Positions 56,338-64,000 of a stretch of 64,000 nucleotides of DNA are shown here, piece by piece. The notes beneath the pieces are model-generated. The model made no database searches. It was not told the DNA's origin and saw only the letters and a program-made list of their open reading frames with translations. Source of the DNA: Paenirhizobium selenitireducens ATCC BAA-1503 (GTDB lineage: Bacteria > Pseudomonadota > Alphaproteobacteria > Rhizobiales > Rhizobiaceae); the NCBI RefSeq assembly GCF_000518785.1, contig NZ_JAEG01000015.1, positions 1 through 64,000 on the forward strand. The letters run 5' to 3'. The translations under genes and the position numbers were made by a program. Each line of letters begins with the position of its first letter. Within the stretch, counting starts at the first letter, position 1.

Positions 56338-56361
56338 AAGGCCGGCGAAAACGTCGGCCTT
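56338..56361 (-). terminator. Terminator of the 56-aa gene (minus strand)
   Basis: AAGGCCGGCG (56338-56347) and CGTCGGCCTT (56352-56361) form a 10-bp stem with one G-T pair and an AAAA loop. On the minus strand it is followed by TTGTTTTTT, a good rho-independent tail. It may also slow plus-strand read-through from the GlxA-type gene, which ends at 56329. Confidence 0.75.
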
Positions 56362-56392
56362 GGTCTTGGGTACTGGGAGTTTCGTTCAGCGC

Positions 56393-56563
56393 TTAGAGGC
56401 GAACCTTGCGGAAGCCTTCCGGATCGATGCCGAGCGTGCGCAGATCACGTGCGCGCGGGCTGCGATGAGCCTCGACGGCTGCTGCGGCGGCGCTTGCTGC
56501 TCCGATGACGGCGAAGGCCCTACCAAGGAAACCCTTATGCATGGAACCTGTGAGGACAGACAT
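56393..56563 (-). CDS. Small basic protein, 56 aa
   Basis: Read directly from the minus strand: ATG at 56563, TAA at 56393. The sequence starts MSVLTGSMHKGFLGRAFAVI, passes through a poly-Ala stretch and ends RSPRARDLRTLGIDPEGF-RKVRL. The ending with ARDL-x-x-LGIDP-x-x-F is one I associate with short proteins of Rhizobiaceae, of unknown function. AGAGAAAG lies upstream of the ATG, and a clear terminator follows the stop, so it is an independent transcription unit. Net charge is strongly positive. It lies between the GlxA-type gene and the tct operon. Confidence 0.8.
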   Translation of the reverse strand: MSVLTGSMHKGFLGRAFAVIGAASAAAAAVEAHRSPRARDLRTLGIDPEGFRKVRL

Positions 56564-56657
56564 TGTCTTTGCTTTCTCTGTGTGTTGACAAGAGAAAGAT
56601 GGTCCTCATTAGCGGTTTCTACAATGGCGATAAGTTCAGTGCAGCCATGCAAGAAAT

Positions 56658-56687
56658 GCGGGCCGGAACTCTTAGGTTCCGGCCCGC
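56658..56687 (-). terminator. Terminator of the tctCBA operon
   Basis: GCGGGCCGGAAC (56658-56669) and GTTCCGGCCCGC (56676-56687) form a perfect 12-bp stem with a six-base loop. It lies 26 bases beyond the tctA stop, and on the minus strand is followed by ATTTCTT. Confidence 0.8.
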
Positions 56688-56713
56688 CTTGATCTTCGTC
56701 ATTTCTATCGGTG

Positions 56714-58231
56714 TCAGTCTTCGCTGGCGGCCAGATGCGACAGGACTTCGCCCTTGCCGCGGGCGCGCAGGATCAGCGGCAGGATGAGCGCCGTGGCGGC
56801 CAGCAGCAGCAGGCCGGCGGCGATCGGCGAGGTGAAGAGCACCGTCACGTCGCCCTGGCTGATCGACAGTGCGCGGCGCAGCTGCTGCTCGGCCAGCGGC
56901 CCAAGGATCAGGCCGACGACCACCGGGGCGATCGGATAGCCGAAGATCCGCATGATGTAGCCCATCACGCCGAAGGCGAGCAGCATGCCGAGTTCGTAGA
57001 TCGACGGGTTGGCGCCGATGGTGCCGAGCGTCGCGAACAAGAGGATGCCGGCATAGAGCCAGGGCTTGGGGATGGTCAGCAGGCGGACCCACAGGCCGAT
57101 CAGCGGCAGGTTGAGGATCAGCAGCATGAAGTTGGCGATCAGCAGGCTGGCGATCAGGCCCCAGACGAGCTGCGGGTTGGTGGCAAACAGCAGAGGGCCG
57201 GGCTGCAGGCCGTATTGCTGGAAGCCGGCGAGCATGATCGCCGCAGTCGCCGTGGTCGGCAGGCCGAGGGTGAGCAGCGGCACCAGCGTGCCAGCGGCAG
57301 AGGCGTTGTTCGCCGCTTCCGGGCCGGCCACGCCTTCGATGGCGCCGTTGCCGAATTCTTCGGGATGCTTGGTCAGCCGTTTTTCCGTCGCATAGGAGAG
57401 GAAGGTGCCGATTTCGGCGCCGCCGGCCGGCATGGCGCCGATCGGAAAGCCGATCGCCGTGCCGCGCAGCCAGGGCTTCCAGGAGCGCTTCCAATCGGCT
57501 GCTGTCATCCACACCGATCCCTTGACGGCCTCGACCTTGTCCGGGCCGCGATCACCCTGGGCGGCGAGGAACAGGCTTTCGCCGATGGCGAACATGGCGA
57601 CGGCCAGCGTCGTCACCTCGATGCCGTCGAGCAGGTCGGGTACGCCGAAGCTCATGCGCGTCTGGCCGGTCAGTTGGTCGATGCCTACGGTGGCCAGCGT
57701 CAGGCCGATGAACAGCGAGGTCAGGCCGCGCAGCGTCGAGTCGCCGAAGGCTGAGGAGACGGTGACGAAGGCGAGCACCATCAGGGCGAAGTATTCGCGC
57801 GGACCGAAGACCAGGGCGAGCTTGACGATGAAGGGCGCGATGAAGGCAAGCGCGATCGTGGCAATCAGGCCGGCGACGAAGGAGCCGATGGCGGCGGTCG
57901 CAAGGGCCGGGCCGCCGCGTCCGGCGCGGGCCATCTTGTTACCCTCGAGCGCGGTGACGATCGAGGCGCTCTCGCCGGGCGTGTTGAGCAGGATCGACGT
58001 GGTCGAGCCGCCATACATGCCGCCGTAGTAGATGCCGGCGAACATGATCAGCGATCCGGCCGGGTCGAGCTTGAAGGTGATGGGCAGGAGCAGCGCGACG
58101 GTGAGCGCCGGGCCGATGCCCGGCAGAACGCCGACGGCCGTTCCGAGCGTCACGCCGACCAGCGCATAGAAGAGGTTCATCGGCTGGGCTGCAACGAGCA
58201 TGCCCTGCCAGAGGAATTCGAAGGTATCCAT
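56714..58231 (-). CDS. tctA: Tripartite tricarboxylate transporter, large membrane subunit
   Basis: 505 aa with about twelve membrane helices. TctA forms the transport channel. Conserved segments: [40 protein letters not shown] with [39 protein letters not shown], and [20 protein letters not shown] followed by [14 protein letters not shown], a repeat of the first pair as expected in the family. It begins 13 bases after tctB. Substrate is a carboxylate such as citrate in characterised systems. Confidence 0.95.
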   Translation of the reverse strand: MDTFEFLWQGMLVAAQPMNLFYALVGVTLGTAVGVLPGIGPALTVALLLPITFKLDPAGSLIMFAGIYYGGMYGGSTTSILLNTPGESASIVTALEGNKMARAGRGGPALATAAIGSFVAGLIATIALAFIAPFIVKLALVFGPREYFALMVLAFVTVSSAFGDSTLRGLTSLFIGLTLATVGIDQLTGQTRMSFGVPDLLDGIEVTTLAVAMFAIGESLFLAAQGDRGPDKVEAVKGSVWMTAADWKRSWKPWLRGTAIGFPIGAMPAGGAEIGTFLSYATEKRLTKHPEEFGNGAIEGVAGPEAANNASAAGTLVPLLTLGLPTTATAAIMLAGFQQYGLQPGPLLFATNPQLVWGLIASLLIANFMLLILNLPLIGLWVRLLTIPKPWLYAGILLFATLGTIGANPSIYELGMLLAFGVMGYIMRIFGYPIAPVVVGLILGPLAEQQLRRALSISQGDVTVLFTSPIAAGLLLLAATALILPLILRARGKGEVLSHLAASED

Positions 58232-58244
58232 GAGTGGCTACTCC

Positions 58245-58736
58245 TCAGAGGAACAGGCGTTCGAGCGGTCCGGCCGGCAACGAGAGTTGCAGCAACAGGG
58301 CGAAGACCAGCCAGACGGCGAGCGAGATCGCGATGCCGATCGGCAGGGAGAACCACAGCTGGCGCTTGCCGAAGGCACGGGCGGTCGCGGCGAAGAGCAC
58401 GCCGGTGGCGATCGAGAAGCCGAGCGTCGGGAGCAGCAGCATCTGGCCGGCCAGGCCGCCGATGATCCAGGCGACGGGTGCGATCTCCTGATGCTCGCGC
58501 TCGGGGAAGTCGCGGCGGAAAGCGGCGATTGCGGTCCAGACGGCAAGGCCGGCAAGACCGAAGGCGATCCATTTCGGCACGGTGCCCGGACCGACGGGGG
58601 AATAACCGACGACGTCGCTCAGGCGATCGACGTCCCAGAATATGAGCGCGGCAAGCGCCGCGAGCACCAGGGCGATGACAAGCGCCGCCCCGTCGGGGCG
58701 GCGTGTTTCTGTCGTTGAGGTGTTTGCCTCGCTCAT
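58245..58736 (-). CDS. tctB: Tripartite tricarboxylate transporter, small membrane subunit
   Basis: 163 aa with four predicted membrane helices (GAALVIALVLAALAALIFWD; WIAFGLAGLAVWTAIAAF; VAWIIGGLAGQMLLLPTLGF; IGIAISLAVWLVFALLLQLS). TctB sequences are poorly conserved; the call rests on size, topology (including the YSPVGPGTVPK loop typical of the family) and position between tctC and tctA. It overlaps tctC by four bases. Confidence 0.92.
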   Translation of the reverse strand: MSEANTSTTETRRPDGAALVIALVLAALAALIFWDVDRLSDVVGYSPVGPGTVPKWIAFGLAGLAVWTAIAAFRRDFPEREHQEIAPVAWIIGGLAGQMLLLPTLGFSIATGVLFAATARAFGKRQLWFSLPIGIAISLAVWLVFALLLQLSLPAGPLERLFL

Positions 58737-59677
58737 TTCACCAACCCGATGTCCTTGAGGACGGCTTCGGTGGCGGTAACGTCCTTGTCGAGCTGGGCCT
58801 TGAAGGCGTCGCCGGCGAGGTAGGTGTCCTGCCAGCCCTTGGTCTTCAGGATTTCCTGCCAGCTGGCGGACTTGACCATCTTCTCGACGTCAGCCGAAAC
58901 GGCGGCGGTCTGTTCCGGGGTGAGGCCCGGAGCAGCGGCCACCATGCGCCAGTTCTCGACGACCACATCGAGGCCGCTTTCCTTCAGCGTCGGTGCGTCG
59001 GCATTGGTCAGGCGCTCGGCGCTGGAGACGGCGAGCAGGCGCAGCGTGCCCGACTTGACCTGCGATTCGAATTCGCCGTAGCCGGAAATGCCCGCGGTCA
59101 CCTGGCTGCCGAGGATGGCGGCCAGAGCCTCGCCACCGCCGGAGAAGGCGATGTAGTTGATCTTGGTCGGATCGACGCCGGCCGCCTTGGCGATCAGGCC
59201 GACAGCGATATGGTCGGTGCCGCCGGCGGAACCGCCGGCCCAGGAGACCGAGCCCGGATCCTTCTTCAGCGCCTCGACGAGATCGCCCATGGTCTGGATC
59301 GGCGAAGCGGCGGGAACGACGATGGCTTCATACTCGCCGGTCAGGCGCGCGATCGGGGTGACATCCTTCAGCGAAACCGGGGACTTGTTGGTCAGGATCG
59401 CGCCGACCATGACATAGCCGCCGACGATGAGCGCGTTCGGATTGCCCTTCGCCTGGTTGGCGAACTGGGCAAGGCCGATCGTGCCGCCGGCGCCCGGAAC
59501 GTTCTGTACCTGGGCAGCGGGCGAAATGCCTTCCTGCTGCAGCACTGTCTGCATCGAGCGGGCGGTCTGGTCCCAGCCGCCGCCCGGGTTGGCCGGTGCC
59601 ATGATGGTGTAGTCGGCGGCAAAGGTCGGCAGCGCGATCGCGCCGGCCAGGATGGTTGCCAGGATAAACTGTTTCAA
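58733..59677 (-). CDS. tctC: Tripartite tricarboxylate transporter, periplasmic binding protein
   Basis: 314 aa. Signal peptide [20 protein letters not shown], then [20 protein letters not shown], the ligand-proximal motif of TctC/Bug proteins. Also [40 protein letters not shown] and [19 protein letters not shown]. It is the first gene of tctCBA, the usual order. The promoter should lie in the 258-bp spacer upstream (59678-59935), which contains no gene; a TctDE-like two-component system is encoded 1.3 kb away. Confidence 0.95.
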   Translation of the reverse strand: MKQFILATILAGAIALPTFAADYTIMAPANPGGGWDQTARSMQTVLQQEGISPAAQVQNVPGAGGTIGLAQFANQAKGNPNALIVGGYVMVGAILTNKSPVSLKDVTPIARLTGEYEAIVVPAASPIQTMGDLVEALKKDPGSVSWAGGSAGGTDHIAVGLIAKAAGVDPTKINYIAFSGGGEALAAILGSQVTAGISGYGEFESQVKSGTLRLLAVSSAERLTNADAPTLKESGLDVVVENWRMVAAAPGLTPEQTAAVSADVEKMVKSASWQEILKTKGWQDTYLAGDAFKAQLDKDVTATEAVLKDIGLVK

Positions 59678-59935
59678 GATGAACTCCTCCGTCAGGCACT
59701 GCTCATCGGCAGTGCATTTCTTGTTGAGCGGACAGGGGGAGCGTTCCGGCTAGCGACAGGGCCGTGTCCAGACGGACAGGTGCCGGATCCTACCAGGTCT
59801 CCTCCCGACCTTGCCAGCCAAACGCCTCCACGCGTGACCGCACTCGAATAAGATCATACCAAGCTGACATTTGCCTGACATCGCCGGCGTTCTCCCGGCC
59901 GTACGATGTGGGCTCACGGAAAAGCATACGCCGAA

Positions 59936-61006
59936 CTATTGCAGCCGCAAGACTTCGTTCCACCGGCTGATCAGCCGCGCGCGCTTCACCTGGTCGAGAT
60001 AGACCATGAGGCCGGGGCTGACCGGGACGGGCCTGAGCTGCTTGCCGAGCTGTTCCTGCAGCGTGGTGGCGGTGTTCTCGCCGGCGACGTCGGGGCTCAC
60101 CGCGGCGATCTGCAGCTGCCGCGCCATGATGGTCTGGCCCTCGCGCGACATGAAGAATTCGAGATAGGCCCGCCCGAGGTCGGGCGAGGCGGCGGCCTGC
60201 GGCACGAGGCCGATGCGCGACATGACGACCGTATAGTCCTTGGGCAGGACGATGCCGAGATCGGGATGGCGCGAGGCCCAGTCGGCGGCATAGGAGCCGA
60301 GGATGTTGTAGCCGAGCACGAAGCGCCCGTCGGCGATGCGCTCAAGGATGGCGGAACTGGTCGAGTAGAGCTTGACCCCGGCGGCCCCCATGGTCTGGAT
60401 CACCGACCAGATGTCGCCGAACTGTTCCTGGTCCCTTGCCATGAACAGGAAGCCGACGCCGGAGCGTTCGATGTCGTAGGTGCCGATCCGTCCGTAGACG
60501 GCATTGCCCTGGCGCTTCAGGTAGTCGACGAATTCGGCGCGGGTGGCGGGCGGCTTTTCCTTGGTGAAGCTCGGCTTGTGATAGACGAAGACGGCGGGCT
60601 CGAAGGTCAGCGCGTAGGCCGTGTTGCGCCAGTTGGCCCAGGCCGGCCAGCGCGCGCTCATCGGCAGGTCGCTGCGCTGGGCATAGCCGTCGTTCGACAG
60701 CTTCACCTGCAGGTCCATGGCCGACGAGAAGGCGAAATCGGCGGTGCGGGCGCCGCTGTCGGTCTCCTTGACGATGCGGTCGTAGATCTCGCCGGTCAGC
60801 ATGTCCTCATAGCGCACGGCGACATCGGGATGGGCCGTCTGAAAGGCTTCGATCATCGGCTGGGCGACCGGCTCGTCGAGCGAGGAATAGACGACGAGGG
60901 TGCGCGCGTCGGCGCTTCCCGAGCGTGCCGGAAAGAGCGTCGTGCTGGCGCGGGCAGAGAGCGACTGGCCGAGGATGAAGAGAATGATCAGGAGAACAAT
61001 GCGCAT
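59936..61006 (-). CDS. Extracellular solute-binding protein (ABC type, family 1)
   Basis: 356 aa from ATG 61006 (MRIVLLIILFILGQSLSARA, a Sec signal peptide); an upstream frame to 61108 would overlap the regulator promoter. The mature part shows the FbpA/AfuA-like pattern: LVVYSSLDEPVAQPMIEAF, YEDMLTGEIYDRIVKETDSG, ADFAFSSAMDLQVKL, YSTSSAILERIADGRFVLGY and AYLEFFMSREGQTIMARQLQ. Ligands of this group range from iron to organic phosphates or carboxylates. No permease or ATPase gene is adjacent. Divergent from the TctDE-like genes with 76 bp between, it may be a sensory binding protein for that system; this is inference. Confidence 0.85.
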   Translation of the reverse strand: MRIVLLIILFILGQSLSARASTTLFPARSGSADARTLVVYSSLDEPVAQPMIEAFQTAHPDVAVRYEDMLTGEIYDRIVKETDSGARTADFAFSSAMDLQVKLSNDGYAQRSDLPMSARWPAWANWRNTAYALTFEPAVFVYHKPSFTKEKPPATRAEFVDYLKRQGNAVYGRIGTYDIERSGVGFLFMARDQEQFGDIWSVIQTMGAAGVKLYSTSSAILERIADGRFVLGYNILGSYAADWASRHPDLGIVLPKDYTVVMSRIGLVPQAAASPDLGRAYLEFFMSREGQTIMARQLQIAAVSPDVAGENTATTLQEQLGKQLRPVPVSPGLMVYLDQVKRARLISRWNEVLRLQ

Positions 61007-61082
61007 AAATTCATAATGCCGTGGCTGGCAGGCGTTCACAAGCCGCGGGCTCGCCGCTAGAGTGGTGTCGAGGGGGACCATC

Positions 61083-61760
61083 TTGCGCATACTTCTGGTC
61101 GAGGACAACGAGACGCTGGCGGACGGGCTGTCCTCGATCCTCCGTGGCAGCGGCTATGCCGTGGACGTGGTTGGTGACGGCGCATCAGCCGATGCGGTCA
61201 CGGCGACCGAGACCTTCGATCTCGTCATTCTCGATCTGAACCTGCCGGAAATGGGCGGCCTCCAGGTCCTGCGCTCCATGCGGTCACGGCAGGACAAGGC
61301 GGCCGTGCTGATCCTGACGGCGCGCGGCACGACGGAGGAGCGGGTCAAGGGGCTCGATCTCGGCGCTGACGACTACATGACCAAGCCCTTCGACGTCAGC
61401 GAGCTCGAGGCGCGCGTGCGTGTTCTGTTGCGCCGCCGCGCCGGACTGCATTCCTCTTCCGTGCAATACGGCAATGTGTCCCTCGATCTCACCTCGCGGT
61501 CGTTTTCCGCCGACGGGGTGCTGATCGACCTGCCGGCGCGCGAGCTCGGCATTCTCGAAGTTCTGTTCATGCGGGCCGGCAAGGTGGTGCCCAAGGATGC
61601 GATCATCCAGTCGCTGGCCGGCTTCGACGACGACCTCAGCGCCAATGCCATCGAGCAATATGTCAGCCGACTGCGCAAGCGGCTCGGGCCTTATGGCCTC
61701 ACCGTGCGCACCGCGCGCGGCATCGGCTACTATCTCGACAAGGCGGCAGAACCGGCATGA
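61083..61760 (+). CDS. Response regulator, OmpR family (TctD-like)
   Basis: 225 aa. The start is TTG at 61083 (MRILLVEDNETLADGLSSIL), with GAGGGGGA six bases upstream; a GTG at 61062 would add seven residues. Receiver domain with phosphoacceptor Asp51 in LVILDLNLPEMGG, Thr and Lys in LILTARGTTEERV and DDYMTKPFD. The C-terminal winged helix includes LPARELGILEVLFMRAGKVV and LTVRTARGIGYYLD. It overlaps the sensor gene by four bases. By analogy with TctD it may activate the nearby tctCBA. Confidence 0.92.
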   Translation: MRILLVEDNETLADGLSSILRGSGYAVDVVGDGASADAVTATETFDLVILDLNLPEMGGLQVLRSMRSRQDKAAVLILTARGTTEERVKGLDLGADDYMTKPFDVSELEARVRVLLRRRAGLHSSSVQYGNVSLDLTSRSFSADGVLIDLPARELGILEVLFMRAGKVVPKDAIIQSLAGFDDDLSANAIEQYVSRLRKRLGPYGLTVRTARGIGYYLDKAAEPA

Positions 61761-63145
61761 CCGCCGACGTCTATTCGCTGCGCAGGCGATTGCTGGGCTG
61801 GCTTCTGCTGGCGACTGCGGTCCTCGGCATCGTCGCCCTCGTCGACACCTATCGCGAGGCGGTGCGCACGGCCGACACTGTTTCCGACCGCGTGCTTGCC
61901 GGTTCGGCCATGGCGATCGCCGAGCGGGTGATCGTCTCCGAGGATGGGACACTCGAAGTTGACATTCCCTATGTGGCGCTCGAAATGCTGACCTCGGCGG
62001 CCCAGGACCGCGTGTTCTACCGCGTCGACGGGCCGCCCGGCAGTTTCATCACCGGCTACCAGAACCTGCCCACCTTCGTCGATCTCGGCGGCCAGTCGTC
62101 CTTCTACACGGACGCGATCTTCCGCGGCGAGCCGATCCGGGTCGCGGTGCTGCAGCGCTCAGCCTCCACCGGTATCGATTCCGTGCCCTTTTCCGTCACG
62201 GTCGCGGAAACCACCATCGCCCGACAGCAGCTGGCGCAGGCGATCCTGCTGCGCTCGGCCGCCCGTCTGGCGCTGATGATCGGCGGTGCGGGCGCGATCG
62301 TCTGGATCGCGGTCACCTATTCCCTGCGGCCGCTCTATCGCCTGGGCGAAGCGATCGCCGAGCGCAATCCCGACGACCTCCACCCGATCGAGCAGTCCGT
62401 GCCGACCGAAGTCCAGGGGCTGGTCGACACCGTCAATTCCTTCATGATCCGCCTCGGCTCGGCGCTTGATGCGCTGCGCAACTTCACCGGCAATGCCAGC
62501 CACCAGCTGCGCACGCCGCTGGCCATCATCCGCACCCAGCTGGCGCTGTCAGCCCGGGCGACGACGCTGGAGGAGGCGAGGGCCGCGGCGCTCAAGGGCG
62601 ACCGCGCCGTCGGCCATGCCGAGCATGTGCTGGCGCAATTGCTGTTGATGGCGAAGATCGACGCCGCCGGCTCGGATCATCGGCCGCCGGTGGCCAAGAT
62701 CGATCTGGTCCGGCTGGCGCAGGAGATCACGGCCGACAACGTGCCGAAGGCCACCCAGTCCGGTATCGATCTCGGATTCGAGGGCGAGGGGACGGCCCTG
62801 GTGCTAGCCGAGCCGCTGCTGATCGGCGAATTGCTCGGCAACCTGATCTCCAATGCGATCGCCTATGCCGGATCGGGTACGGAGGTCACGGTCCGCGTGT
62901 GTACCCGTCCCGAAGGCGTCTGCCTCGAAGTGGAGGATGACGGTCCGGGCATCCCGCCTGAGAAGCTCGCCTCGGTGCGGCAGCGCTTTTCCCGCGGAAA
63001 CAAGGGAGAGGGTGCCGGCCTCGGCCTGCCCATCGTCGAGGAAATCGCCCGCCTCTTTGCCGGACGGCTCGACCTTTCCCAGGGGCCGAGCGGGCGCGGC
63101 CTCAAGGCGACAGTCACCTTCCCCCCGGCTGAAGCGGCAAGCTGA
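61757..63145 (+). CDS. Sensor histidine kinase (TctE-like)
   Basis: 462 aa. Two membrane helices (LLGWLLLATAVLGIVALVDT near 12-31; LALMIGGAGAIVWIAVTYSL near 172-191) enclose a TctE-type periplasmic domain (residues about 35-165: DRVFYRVDGPPGSFITGYQN; YTDAIFRGEPIRVAVLQRSA). HisKA has His249 in GNASHQLRTPLAII, and HATPase_c shows NLISNAIAYAG, VEDDGPGIPPEKLASVRQRF and GAGLGLPIVEEIARLFAGRL. The N-terminal sensor layout matches TctE kinases, which respond to tricarboxylates. The partner regulator precedes it. Confidence 0.92.
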   Translation: MTADVYSLRRRLLGWLLLATAVLGIVALVDTYREAVRTADTVSDRVLAGSAMAIAERVIVSEDGTLEVDIPYVALEMLTSAAQDRVFYRVDGPPGSFITGYQNLPTFVDLGGQSSFYTDAIFRGEPIRVAVLQRSASTGIDSVPFSVTVAETTIARQQLAQAILLRSAARLALMIGGAGAIVWIAVTYSLRPLYRLGEAIAERNPDDLHPIEQSVPTEVQGLVDTVNSFMIRLGSALDALRNFTGNASHQLRTPLAIIRTQLALSARATTLEEARAAALKGDRAVGHAEHVLAQLLLMAKIDAAGSDHRPPVAKIDLVRLAQEITADNVPKATQSGIDLGFEGEGTALVLAEPLLIGELLGNLISNAIAYAGSGTEVTVRVCTRPEGVCLEVEDDGPGIPPEKLASVRQRFSRGNKGEGAGLGLPIVEEIARLFAGRLDLSQGPSGRGLKATVTFPPAEAAS

Positions 63146-63156
63146 TCCGGCACCGC

Positions 63157-64000
63157 CTATTTCAGGAAGGCGCGGAAGCGTCCGAGCGAGAAGAGGAAGA
63201 GCACCGTCCCGATCCCGATCAGCCACAGGAAATCCGGCCAGACGACATCCATGCCGGCGCCGCGGAACAGGATCGACTGCGCCATCGCGATGAAGTGCGT
63301 GTTGGGTGCGAAGTTCATGATCAGCTGGATGATCTCCGGCATGCTTTCGCGGGGCGTGAGCCCGCCGGACAGCACCTGGAGCGGCAAAAGGATCAGCATC
63401 AGCAGCAGGCCGAACTGCGGCATGGACCCGGCAACGGTCGCGAGGAAGATGCCGAGCGAAGTGGTGGCGAAGAGCTGCAGCGCCGTGCCGGCCATAAAGA
63501 GGGGCAGCGAGCCCTGGAGCGGCACTTCGAGAATCCAGTGGGCGACGACCACCAGCGAGAAGGCCGATGCCACCAGCACCACCAGGCTCATGGCGAGCAC
63601 CTTGCTGACCATGATCTCGAAGGCGGTCACCGGCATGACCAGAAGATGCTCGATCGTGCCGTGCTCGCGCTCGCGGATGAGGGCGGCGCCGGTCAGGATG
63701 ATCGACAGCATGGTGATGTTCATGATGATGTTGTTGATCGCCCCGAACCAGACATTGTTCAGCTGCGGATTGAAGCGCGCCCGCATGGTAAGATCGACCG
63801 GCATGCTCACTGTGCTGCGATAGCGGTTGACGAACTCGCTCACCTCGCTGTTGACGATGCTCTGGATGTAGCCAGAGCCGCTGAAGGCCTGGGTCATGCG
63901 AGTGGCGTCGACATTGAGCTGGATGGTCGGAACGCGCCCGGCCAGCACGTCCTGCTGGAAGTTGGTTGGTATGTCGAGCGCGAAGGTCGACAGCCCGGCA
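63157..64000 (-). CDS. ABC-2 type transporter permease, truncated by the window edge
   Basis: At least 281 aa; the N terminus lies beyond the right edge. The visible frame continues to base 64000 without a stop and includes LDIPTNFQQDVLAGRVPTIQ at its start, an extracytoplasmic stretch, and then five to six membrane helices (IIMNITMLSIILTGAALIRE; LVVLVASAFSLVVVAHWIL; FGLLLMLILLPLQVLSGGLT; FLWLIGIGTVLFLFSLGRF). REREHGTIEHLLVMPVTAFE and LSGGLTPRESMPEIIQLIMN are typical of the YhhJ/YbhR branch of ABC-2 permeases, exporters with an HlyD-like partner. Its stop converges on the sensor kinase gene 11 bases away. Confidence 0.9.
   Translation of the reverse strand, partial: AGLSTFALDIPTNFQQDVLAGRVPTIQLNVDATRMTQAFSGSGYIQSIVNSEVSEFVNRYRSTVSMPVDLTMRARFNPQLNNVWFGAINNIIMNITMLSIILTGAALIREREHGTIEHLLVMPVTAFEIMVSKVLAMSLVVLVASAFSLVVVAHWILEVPLQGSLPLFMAGTALQLFATTSLGIFLATVAGSMPQFGLLLMLILLPLQVLSGGLTPRESMPEIIQLIMNFAPNTHFIAMAQSILFRGAGMDVVWPDFLWLIGIGTVLFLFSLGRFRAFLK

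Overview
The window is about 64 kb of high-GC (roughly 60% or more), densely packed DNA. It looks like chromosome or chromid sequence from an alphaproteobacterium, most likely Rhizobiales/Rhizobiaceae. The reasons are the hutDUGHIF+hutC arrangement, an ExoY-type sugar transferase with a Wza/Wzc export set, a DppABCDF operon followed by a GlxA-type regulator, a small basic protein of a rhizobial type, and palindromic CCCCCTTGAGGGGG-type intergenic repeats. I cannot name the species. I saw no rRNA, tRNA, insertion sequence, integrase or CRISPR array.

Layout. (1) 1-134: the start of a secreted protein running off the left edge. (2) 761-6772 (+): exopolysaccharide export and initiation operon: Wza-like lipoprotein, a Gly-rich secreted protein, a Wzc-like chain-length determinant/tyrosine kinase, a small membrane-anchored protein and an ExoY-like initiating transferase. 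(3) 7290-8207 (-): an EamA transporter gene broken by one in-frame stop. (4) 8483-17051: complete histidine utilisation set (hutD, U, G, H, I, F on -, the repressor hutC divergent on +), with two large inverted repeats in its spacers. (5) 17094-25011 (-): high-affinity K+ uptake system kdpFABCDE, including a 28-aa KdpF and a further 27-aa membrane peptide upstream of it. (6) 25221-26669 (-): an O-antigen ligase/polymerase-like membrane protein, divergent from (7) 27204-41419 (+): a 13-gene surface-polysaccharide operon with GDP-fucose synthesis (gmd, fcl), four glycosyltransferases, flippase, polymerase, acetyltransferase, two pyruvyltransferase-family proteins and two nitroreductase-like proteins. 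(8) 41489-45430 (-): an SGNH-hydrolase protein and a secreted beta-helix protein converging on that operon. (9) 45934-49362 (+): two thiolases and a DMT transporter. (10) 49788-56329 (+): dipeptide ABC transporter and GlxA-type regulator. (11) 56393-63145: a 56-aa small protein, tctCBA tricarboxylate transporter, an orphan substrate-binding protein and a TctDE-like two-component system. (12) 63157-64000 (-): an ABC-2 permease cut by the right edge.

How it fits together. Regions 2 and 7 complement each other: region 7 makes, flips and polymerises a fucose-containing repeat unit, and region 2 supplies the initiating transferase, the co-polymerase kinase and the outer-membrane exporter that region 7 lacks. 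They are probably one pathway split by about 20 kb of hut and kdp genes. The most distinctive part is the duplicated pair (nitroreductase-like protein plus polysaccharide pyruvyltransferase family protein) inside region 7. The two nitroreductase-like proteins share an unusual N-terminal region with a HALEKG motif, and their role in polysaccharide synthesis is not one I can name.
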